Of a stretch of 64,000 nt of DNA, positions 35,235 through 41,915 are shown in pieces. How positions within the stretch are numbered: the first letter of the stretch is position 1; the number at the start of each line of letters is the position of its first letter. This DNA comes from a bacterium (lineage in GTDB: Bacteria; Bacillota; Sulfobacillia; UBA995), in assembly GCA_031082145.1 (NCBI GenBank), contig JAVHLP010000006.1, positions 101,764 to 165,763 on the forward strand, written 5' to 3'. The position numbers were made by a program, and so were the translations under genes. Under the pieces are notes generated by a model. That model was not told where the DNA came from, made no database searches, and saw only the letters and a program-made list of their open reading frames with translations.

Positions 35235-35311
35235 GGTGGATGTAGCTCAGTGGTTAGAGCACCAGGTTGTGGCCCTGGGGGTCGGGGGTTCAAATCCCCT
35301 CATTCACCCCA
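35235..35311 (+). tRNA. tRNA-His (anticodon GTG)
   Basis: GTGGATG pairs with CATTCAC; an encoded G-1 faces the C73 discriminator, the tRNA-His identity element. The anticodon loop TTGTGGC shows GTG. CCA is encoded. Confidence 0.95.
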
Positions 35312-35318
35312 AAACTTA

Positions 35319-35392
35319 TGGGGCGTAGCCAAGCGGTAAGGCAGCGGCCTTTGGAGCCGCGAGCGTTGGTTCGAGTCCAACCGCCCCAACCA
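35319..35392 (+). tRNA. tRNA-Gln (anticodon TTG)
   Basis: TGGGGCG pairs with CGCCCCA, with encoded CCA. The anticodon arm CGGCC-TTTGGAG-CCG shows TTG; T loop GTTCGAGTC. Confidence 0.94.
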
Positions 35393-35401
35393 GGTCAGGG
35401 T

Positions 35402-35477
35402 GGGCCATTAGCTCATCAGGTAGAGCGGCGGTCTTTTAAACCGCGGGCGGAAGGTTCGAGTCCTTCATGGCCCACCA
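35402..35477 (+). tRNA. tRNA-Lys (anticodon TTT)
   Basis: GGGCCAT pairs with ATGGCCC, with encoded CCA. The anticodon loop CTTTTAA shows TTT; T loop GTTCGAGTC. It is the last tRNA of the cluster and borders the radical SAM island. Confidence 0.95.
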
Positions 35478-35890
35478 GAGAGATCCCGGCGTCGAGGTCA
35501 CACATTTGGCCGGTCCGACTCCTCGCGTGGAACGGCGGCGTGGGTTCGGCAGGACCAGCGACCGGTGGTATCTTGGGGGGAGCGCAGACAACGGTCGCAT
35601 GTGGGAACGGGAGCGGACAAGGGCCGAAAGTGTGGACTGCCACGGACCTGACGCTATTCTTGGCAGGCGGACAGGGGCGGACCCCTGCGGAGATAGCCGA
35701 AGGAAATGGGACGTGATCTGCATGACCTATAGCGTCCTCAAGCTGTTCCGTAGCGGGTGGCGTCCGGCGATGGCTGGAGGCTGGAGCCCGAGCCAGCTGT
35801 CGGTCGGCGTCCTCGGCCGGGTTCCGGCAGAGAGGATCGCGCTTGAATGAACCCTACGACGCGTTGCCCGTTCGTCTCCCCGACGGGCTC
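35478..35890. other. Intergenic boundary of the radical SAM island
   Basis: These 413 bp between tRNA-Lys and the first island gene hold no convincing gene. A 42-codon plus-strand ORF (35722-35850, beginning MTYSVLKLF) has no good ribosome site. GCCCGT/ACGGGC near 35866-35888 could be a weak terminator for the minus-strand radical SAM gene. A copy of GGTGGTATCTTGGG lies at 35564-35577 and recurs at the far end of the island. Confidence 0.5.
35564..35585 (+). repeat. Left copy of island-flanking short repeat
   Basis: GGTGGTATCTTGGG followed by GGGAGCGC here matches GGTGGTATCTTGGG followed by AGCGC at 44499-44517, apart from a short G-run difference. The two copies bracket the radical SAM/ABC island. 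The right copy contains a promoter -10 box. Confidence 0.4.
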
Positions 35891-37519
35891 CTAGCAGGGC
35901 CACGACACACATAGCTCACACCACTCCGACGCTCCTTCGACGCGATTCTGCTCCCGGAAGAAGTGTTCAAGCGTCTCACTCAACCGAGCGTCCCTAATGA
36001 GAACTGACCCGTCATCACCAATGGCGAACATCTCGGGAGTCAGATGCGTCTGGTGAGCCGATCGCGGTCCTTTGCCTGCTCTGGAGCACGCGGCCCGGGA
36101 GGGCTCTCGACCCTGACACACCATCTCCTTTCCTGACTCAGTATCATGGATGCGTCCGCTCGTGCTGAGAGCCGCTCCATTCCCTCTGATCAACCGAGCC
36201 ATCGCGCGCAAGACACCGGTCGATGGCTGGTAGGTTCCGAGCCTAGTTGACAGTGTCAACGCTGACGGGCCGTCACGGACGATCCACGACTTCTCGTCAA
36301 GAGCTTCGAGATAGTACGAGACGGCCTCTTCAGTCAGAGACAAGATGCGGGGCAGATCGTTGGTCCTTGTGCCACCGTCCATGGCGTCTAACACCCTCAC
36401 ACATGTAGCCCCCAGGGTATACACCAATGGTTCGTGTCGGGTATCCACGATGACTCCGCCCTGGCCGGTAGAGAAGTGAAAAAGGCCGGCAGAAGAATGG
36501 CGTGATCGCCAGGTGTTGACCGCGTGAACCAGATCCACAGCATACTCGGCAGAAGGCGCATTGACGTAGTCGAAGTCGAAGAAGTAGGCCAGTTCTTTCA
36601 CAACCTCCGGAGACAACCGGCCATAGACGAACGAATACGCAGGTTTTGGGCAGATAGCGTGTATGCCGAAGTCCGCGGCATTCTTGAAGAGAGGGCTGAA
36701 ACGGTCGAGCCTCACAGGATGCATGCCGAGTGGCGGTGGCAGATGGAGAAGCCGGCGCACCAACTGAGCGCATTTCACGGACTCTGAAGGGGCTTCGCCG
36801 GGGAAGCCCCACAGGAGATTCCAGTGAGCCAGAAGGCCATACTCCAGCATCCACTTGAGGCATTGCAGGTTCGTGATCAGCGTCGTTCCCTTTCGCATGA
36901 TTCTCAGGACTTGCGTTGAGAGGCTTTCGACACCGACTTGGAGACCCTTGACACCTGCTTCGGCTAGGGCCTGGACTTCGTCCTTCCGAAGGCTTGCCTT
37001 GACTTCATAGTGGATCTCGAAGTCTACCCCACGCTCCTTTAGTCTTGGGAACACCGACCCGGGGTAATTGGCGGGCATGATGTTGTCGGTAGCTGCGATC
37101 TCTCTAGTTAGATGGCCATAGTTGTCCCACAACTCGGCGATTTCACTGACGGCTCTCCCGACCGATTTCTGTCTGTGCTTCAGCTCGGCCCCGTTGAGGC
37201 CACAGAATACGCAGTTCTCGTGTTGGCCCCACCAGCACCCACGTGATCCTTCTTCCGGATCATCGGTCCATAGCCACGGCGAGAAGAGCCACTCACCCAG
37301 CAACCTGACCGGCGGGTCATCGGCAACGGAGCTATAGGCAACGGCTCCGATGCGGGCCGCCAGCATGATGTTGAGATACAGCACCCGGGATTCCCGACTG
37401 ACCCTTGATAATTCGGCCTGCAGGAGGCTGGCACCTAACGCAGGCCTGTTGGGTGACAGAAACGGAGTGTTCACGAAGACCACTTCGGGCAGTAGGCGCA
37501 GGTCCTTACGCTCGTGCAT
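35891..37519 (-). CDS. RiPP-maturation radical SAM protein (CX7CX2C type) lacking a cobalamin domain
   Basis: The 542-residue protein starts at an ATG behind GAGAGGAGAAG. The cluster motif SRGCWWGQHENCVFCGLNG near residue 93 is the CX7CX2C signature of the 'RiPP maturation radical SAM protein 1' family, whose members normally carry about 200 residues of B12-binding domain between the N-terminal VVFVNTPF strand and this motif. Here GEWLFSPWLW runs almost directly into the cluster motif, so that domain is missing without loss of frame. The C-terminal end is unusual, with Cys-rich EWCELCVSWPC. Such enzymes modify peptides (often C-methylation); this one may be altered or inactive. Confidence 0.75.
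   Translation of the reverse strand: MHERKDLRLLPEVVFVNTPFLSPNRPALGASLLQAELSRVSRESRVLYLNIMLAARIGAVAYSSVADDPPVRLLGEWLFSPWLWTDDPEEGSRGCWWGQHENCVFCGLNGAELKHRQKSVGRAVSEIAELWDNYGHLTREIAATDNIMPANYPGSVFPRLKERGVDFEIHYEVKASLRKDEVQALAEAGVKGLQVGVESLSTQVLRIMRKGTTLITNLQCLKWMLEYGLLAHWNLLWGFPGEAPSESVKCAQLVRRLLHLPPPLGMHPVRLDRFSPLFKNAADFGIHAICPKPAYSFVYGRLSPEVVKELAYFFDFDYVNAPSAEYAVDLVHAVNTWRSRHSSAGLFHFSTGQGGVIVDTRHEPLVYTLGATCVRVLDAMDGGTRTNDLPRILSLTEEAVSYYLEALDEKSWIVRDGPSALTLSTRLGTYQPSTGVLRAMARLIRGNGAALSTSGRIHDTESGKEMVCQGREPSRAACSRAGKGPRSAHQTHLTPEMFAIGDDGSVLIRDARLSETLEHFFREQNRVEGASEWCELCVSWPC
37371..37442. repeat. 72-bp direct repeat, copy 1 (inside the radical SAM gene)
   Basis: TTGAGATACAGCACCCGGGA through GGCTGGCACCTAACGCA is identical to copy 2 at 37811-37882. 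In this copy it encodes, on the minus strand, ALGASLLQAELSRVSRESRV plus LYLN near the enzyme N-terminus. Confidence 0.97.
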
Positions 37520-37811
37520 CGGTACTTCTCCTCTCAGCCGAGACCAGCGGGGCTCCGGTTTGTCTGTCTTCAGCGCCCGCGGTCTCCTGCTCCGAGACAG
37601 CTTCTCCCGTCACTCTGTCTTCCCCGACAATAGGCCACACGTTGACTCGCGGGCCGTCGCGCACAAAGGCGAACGCTGTTGGGGCGAGCACCTGTCCTTC
37701 TTCTCCATAGAGTTCAACCACATCGAGAAGCTCTTGGAGGATGATCCGGAACATGCCCGCAAGGCCTCCGGCTTCCTCCGATGATGGAGCATCGACCGGA
37801 AAGCAGAACAT
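37506..37811 (-). CDS. Hypothetical protein between the two repeat copies
   Basis: This 101-residue ORF starts with an ATG that overlaps the edge of repeat copy 2 and ends overlapping the start of the radical SAM gene, whose ribosome site it contains. It has one plausible helical stretch, GMFRIILQELLDVVELYGEE, and VLAPTAFAFVRDGPRVNVWP; the rest is low-complexity-like. No family is recognised. No ribosome site precedes the ATG, so it may be the tail of a protein whose front was replaced by the repeat. Confidence 0.35.
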   Translation of the reverse strand: MFCFPVDAPSSEEAGGLAGMFRIILQELLDVVELYGEEGQVLAPTAFAFVRDGPRVNVWPIVGEDRVTGEAVSEQETAGAEDRQTGAPLVSAERRSTDARA

Positions 37812-37882
37812 TGAGATACAGCACCCGGGATTCCCGACTGACCCTTGATAATTCGGCCTGCAGGAGGCTGGCACCTAACGCA
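37811..37882. repeat. 72-bp direct repeat, copy 2 (truncated duplicate)
   Basis: This is identical to 37371-37442 and 440 bp away in the same orientation. It encodes the same peptide piece of the radical SAM gene but is cut off on both sides, and it carries the stop codon that ends the PDZ/radical SAM gene (TAG read on the minus strand). Confidence 0.97.
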
Positions 37883-39059
37883 ATGGTACATAGATGCCCA
37901 GAACGCCTGGCCCGAGGGTCGGGAAGTAGGGATAGTTGGGGCCGCATGGCCGCAGAGCCAGCGCAAGGCTATGGCCGGCCCGATCGACTCCAACCGGGAT
38001 ATCCACTATTCTGTTACGCAACGCCTTCCTCACCAGGTCTGTCGCGTGTGCCCCCGAGATGACGATTTCATCGTTCACCCGGGTGATCGCGTCGCCTACC
38101 CTGAGACCGCTTATCCATGCCGGCGAGTTGCGCCCAACGCCAAGCACCTTCGCCCGGCTCAGGGGCTGTCTGTCCAACGCTGTTTCGAAGGCCGATGGGA
38201 GGATAAGGATTGGAGACTCCAACTCATATCGAAGAGGCGCCAGTCTTGCGGTCACAATGGCCCAGTGAGAGAGTGTATTGAAAGAGCCGGCCTGCGGTGC
38301 GTTGTACTTAGTGTAGCCCGGAAGGGATACAATGAGCCTCTCCGCTTCCGACTCATCTGCATAACGTAGGCAGTTTTCGATTTCCTCCAGAGGTATGGTC
38401 GGCCAGGGAACACAGCTGACGGCGAAGGGTATCTCGGCTTCGCGAAGGAGAGCAAGAGATCCCAGAGCCAACTCAGGATTTTGGTCTCCCATCAACTGAC
38501 TGCGGGTTGTTGGCCTGGTGCTGTTCATCGAGACCGTTATATGTACGGGGTTAAGAGACCCCAGCTTGCGGACTACGCTCTCGGTCAGAGCAATGCCGTT
38601 GGTCGTCAGCATCATCCATTCCGAGCTGCGGCTACGGATCTCCTGAAGCGCCTCCAAGCTCCTTGGATGGCTGAGGGCTTCATGAACCTGAGAGAACATG
38701 GGAAAGAGCATCCGCCCCTCGCGTTCGCGATAGCGGCTGACTCGGGTCAGGAAACGTGTGTAGCTGGTTGCAGCAGAGCCGGATGTTGCCCTCCAGTTAG
38801 GGGGGTTGCCCTTAAGATAGCAGAATGAGCACGCCGCATTACACGAACCGGCGAGTTCGTCCAAGAACGCCCCCGCGTTGAACCCTGGGGGCCGACGGCA
38901 TTCCCAGTGGCTAAGGTTCCGCAGTCTGAAGCCGGTGATATTGACCGGAGCACCATCGCTCTCAAGCTGAACGACGCCCAGGAGTGCCTCCAACATGCGT
39001 TTCATCGCGCCGATCCGGGGCTCCGCGAACGTAACCCGTCGAAGATCCTCGAAGTCCAT
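37875..39059 (-). CDS. Radical SAM protein with C-terminal PDZ domain
   Basis: From the ATG at 39059 the product is about 394 residues (an ATG at 39083 or a GTG at 39065 are alternatives). It has a radical SAM cluster motif ELAGSCNAACSFCYLKG (CX3CX2C) near residue 76 and a barrel with LTTNGIALT and HITVSMNSTRPTT. Near residue 320 begins a PDZ-like domain: GVGRNSPAWISGLRVGDAIT and RVNDEIVISGAHATDLVRKA. It resembles the PDZ/radical SAM/DUF512 proteins but with the PDZ after the SAM domain. Its last codons run into the 72-bp repeat, so the natural C-terminus may be lost. Function unknown; island context suggests peptide modification. Confidence 0.7.
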   Translation of the reverse strand: MDFEDLRRVTFAEPRIGAMKRMLEALLGVVQLESDGAPVNITGFRLRNLSHWECRRPPGFNAGAFLDELAGSCNAACSFCYLKGNPPNWRATSGSAATSYTRFLTRVSRYREREGRMLFPMFSQVHEALSHPRSLEALQEIRSRSSEWMMLTTNGIALTESVVRKLGSLNPVHITVSMNSTRPTTRSQLMGDQNPELALGSLALLREAEIPFAVSCVPWPTIPLEEIENCLRYADESEAERLIVSLPGYTKYNAPQAGSFNTLSHWAIVTARLAPLRYELESPILILPSAFETALDRQPLSRAKVLGVGRNSPAWISGLRVGDAITRVNDEIVISGAHATDLVRKALRNRIVDIPVGVDRAGHSLALALRPCGPNYPYFPTLGPGVLGIYVPLR

Positions 39060-39189
39060 AGCCACGCTACCCCCCTTCCGCATGTGGGCAGTAGTGCCCT
39101 CAGTTGGGACACGAGACCCCAAGCAGGAGATGGGAAGAATGGGGAGAATTGGCACGTATGCACGACTCCTCTGCCGGGTGGGATTTGCA

Positions 39190-40543
39190 ATGGGCCGGCA
39201 CGTGTGGCGGAGGCTCGCTCCGGACACGGTCATCCTGTTTGACGACGAGACTCTTGCCCTTATTGAGGTAGACGATCTTACGGCCAAGATGCTGATGCAG
39301 GGCAGCCCAGAGGTTGCAGACAGAGTCACTGTGACCGATGAGATACGTGAGTCCCAAGAGGCCTTTGAAGGGCTTGTCCAGAGCGGGATTATCCTACTTG
39401 AGCATGAGACTCCTCCCGAGATCCAGCCGGTGATGAGCTTCCTCCTGATGAACATCTCCAGCCAATGCGATGGCCTGTCAGTACTGCTTCGCTGAGGGCG
39501 GAAGCTATGGCCAGACTCCCGGTCTGATGTCTGAGGAGGTGGCCCGGCGGGCCATAGACTTGTTGGCGGCTGCTCCGTACGAGGGAATGAAGCACATCGC
39601 CTTCTTTGGCGGTGAGCCGCTGATGAACATACCTATACTGGAGTTCATCCTGGCCTATGGCCGAGAAGTGATCGGAGATAAGACCAAGCTCGGCTTCATG
39701 GTTTCTACGAACGGCACGAAGCTCACAGAAACGGTAACAGATCTCCTCAGCCGGCACCATGTGTCAATACAGGTAAGCGTCGACGGCACGCGTGAACTCC
39801 AGAACCGCCTCAGACCTCTGAGAGGCAACGGCGACTCATTCAACGCCGTTGCGCGGAATCTGGACTCTGCAAGGAGGATCGCAGGCAACATACACGGTAG
39901 GGCAACCGTCACCAACCTCTGCCCCGATGCGCTGGATCTAACGGTTCAGCTGATGTCCCTTGGATTTGACTCGGTTAGCCTTCAGCCGGTTCACGGCTCC
40001 AGAACCCTCGAACTTGATGATACACAGATGACTCAATTTGTCGAAGGATATCGCATCATGGCCCGGCGCGGTCTTAGCAGGAAAGTGTCATGGCTGAAGG
40101 GATGCGTGGAGCGTGTGGCTAGGAGGGCCAGGGCAGAGCAGTTCTGCGGAGCTGGACTGCGTGGTTTGACCGTAGCTACTGACGGGAACTTCTACGTCTG
40201 TCACAGGCTGATCCCGCTGCCTGAGTTCAGAGTGGGAGATGTCCGGGACGGTGTGAACACAGAGAAGTTGGTCGACATCTTCAAGGGCAAGCAGGGTGTG
40301 GACGTTTCACTAGTGTGCACATCCTGCATGTTCCGCCATATGTGTGGAGGCGGCTGCTTGGCGGAGAACTTCCTTGAGAACGGGGATATCAGAGAGCCGT
40401 GGACAATGAGGTGCCTGCTCACCAAGGGTGTCTGTCAGGCAGCCCTTGATGCTTACCTCGATCAGCACTACTGCAACGAGAGCTTGGAGACTGCGCCGGA
40501 TGCCGAAGTGGCTGCTGCTGGGGGGGGTGATGACCCTGGCTAG
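39190..40543 (+). pseudogene. Radical SAM/SPASM peptide-modifying enzyme, frameshifted in its cluster motif
   Basis: One gene is split over two frames. The first frame, from an ATG at 39190 behind GGGTGGGA, runs VILFDDETLALIEVDDLTAK to FLLMNISSQC, then leaves the family at 39468. The second frame resumes with MACQYCFAEGGSYG and continues to a SPASM end: TVATDGNFYVCHR and CTSCMFRHMCGGGCLAENF. Joined, the motif would be C-x-M-A-C-Q-Y-C, so two bases appear missing (or one extra) between the first and second cluster cysteines. Family members form thioether or related crosslinks in Cys-rich precursor peptides. A sequencing error, true decay or recoding are all possible. Confidence 0.75.
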
Positions 40544-40715
40544 AGTGGCCTTGCTAAACGGACAGCTCGACGGGCGTGAAGCATCGTCTGGTGGAGTAGA
40601 GCCGAACGGGTGCGTTGTCTGTGGCATAAATCTTGCCCCATGCTGGACTCATGTCTGCAACTACGTGTACGTGCCTTGCCCGTACTGCGGCGTGGACTGC
40701 AGGCCTGTGGAGTGA
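40530..40715 (+). CDS. Cysteine-rich small peptide, candidate RiPP precursor
   Basis: This 61-residue ORF starts with an ATG overlapping the end of the SPASM gene by 14 nt and preceded by GGGGGGG. Residues 1-27 form a Cys-free leader-like part (MTLARVALLNGQLDG). Residues 28-61 hold seven cysteines spaced C-X2-C-X6-C-X4-C-X6-C-X2-C-X3-C, ending CGVDCRPVE. Its position directly after a SPASM radical SAM gene and before ABC transporter genes fits a substrate of thioether-forming maturation (ranthipeptide/sactipeptide-like). The CxxC pairs could instead bind zinc. I do not recognise a homologue. Confidence 0.55.
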   Translation: MTLARVALLNGQLDGREASSGGVEPNGCVVCGINLAPCWTHVCNYVYVPCPYCGVDCRPVE

Positions 40716-40737
40716 ATGCAGTCGATGAGATGCATCG

Positions 40738-41208
40738 TTGCCAAGTGGTTCCATCAGGGAAGTCCTAACCCTCGGCCTTGACTCCGGAATACCGGACTCG
40801 GTACTCATGGAGGCCCTTGATTCAGTCGACCTCACCGCGAGGGTCATGTCCTTTCCAGGAGGGATTGACACCAGTCTGGGAGCCAACAACGTGGAACTCA
40901 GTGCGGGGGAGACCCAGAAGCTCTTACTTGCCCGGGCTGCGTTAGCGCACTATGACCTCCTGATCTTGGACGAAGCGCTGAGTTCACTGGATAGCGCCAC
41001 GGCTTTGATGATACTCAGGCGTCTTAAGGACACTTTCTGCCGTGGGAATCGGGGGGGCGTTCTGCTTGTTACCCATCGGGAGAGCGAGGTGGCCCTCATG
41101 GACGAGTACTACACTCTTGAGAACGGCGAGTTGAGGTCGGCCGAAACCCTGAAGCATCCTTGCGGGTCATCCGGGGGTGCGACGCAAGCGGAGGTGGCCG
41201 GAGAATGA
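40738..41208 (+). pseudogene. 5'-truncated ABC transporter ATPase fragment
   Basis: The fragment begins GSIREVLTLG, the sequence that normally follows the Q-loop of an ABC exporter, then has the signature region ELSAGETQKLLLARAALAHY, Walker B LLILDEALSSLDSAT and the H-loop VLLVTHRES. Walker A and any membrane domain are absent, and an in-frame stop lies four codons before the track start. It is probably what is left of a peptide-exporting ABC ATPase/permease. Its stop overlaps the start of the next intact ABC gene (ATGA). Confidence 0.75.
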
Positions 41209-41915
41209 ACCGGGACGGCCGGGATGAGGCCGGGAACGAGCTTCTTCGGGCAAAGGGTCTGGGCAAGCGATTCGGAGGGGCGTCGGACGGCTTCTGGATC
41301 TTCCGGCACCTGGATATGACTCTACGTCCGTCCGAGATGGTTTGCCTGTCTGGGCCGTCGGGCTGTGGTAAGACCACTCTGCTGGCTCTTCTCTCAGGTC
41401 TCGAGAAACCGACCGAGGGAACCGTCACTCTCATGGGGCATTCGCTCGAGACCATGTCGGAAGCCAGGGCTGCCGACGTCCGACGCAAGGCCATTGGCTT
41501 TGTCTTTCAGTTCTTCTATCTCCTCCCCAACCTCACGGTTCAGGAGAATATCGCGCTTCCTCTCATAGCCGCCGGCGAGGGGCGTACGGTGCTCTCCCGC
41601 GCCGCGGAGCTGGCGAGCGAACTGGGCCTCGTCGACCGGCTTAACCGCTATCCCCGCCAGCTCTCAGCCGGCGAGCAGCAAAGGGTGGCTCTGGCCCGGG
41701 CCATCATCTCCAGTCCCGCTATCGTCATGGCGGATGAACCGACGGGCAATCTGGATGCTTCCTCGGCCGACGTCGTGCTGTCGATCCTACGCCGCCAGAC
41801 TCAGGAAGGGCGGGCGGTGCTGATTGCCTCCCACAACCCCAAGGTTGTGGAGGTATCAGATCGCGTGATCGATCTCTCACAGGTCGCTGTCAGGGCGGAG
41901 GACTCCCGGCCATGA
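41205..41915 (+). CDS. ABC transporter ATP-binding protein (LolD/MacB type)
   Basis: The 236-residue ATPase starts at the ATG at 41205. Walker A is [10 protein letters not shown] near residue 51, the Q-loop is [21 protein letters not shown], the signature is [16 protein letters not shown] and Walker B is [13 protein letters not shown]; this is the typical MacB/LolD pattern used with FtsX-like permeases. It overlaps the FtsX gene by four bases. In this island it may export the modified peptide or confer immunity; that is inferred from position. Confidence 0.9.
   Translation: MNRDGRDEAGNELLRAKGLGKRFGGASDGFWIFRHLDMTLRPSEMVCLSGPSGCGKTTLLALLSGLEKPTEGTVTLMGHSLETMSEARAADVRRKAIGFVFQFFYLLPNLTVQENIALPLIAAGEGRTVLSRAAELASELGLVDRLNRYPRQLSAGEQQRVALARAIISSPAIVMADEPTGNLDASSADVVLSILRRQTQEGRAVLIASHNPKVVEVSDRVIDLSQVAVRAEDSRP

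Noticed and set aside
35722-35850. 42-residue ORF (MTYSVLKLF...) as another RiPP precursor
   Set aside because: It has no ribosome site at a suitable distance, no cysteines and no recognisable leader; described under the intergenic feature instead.
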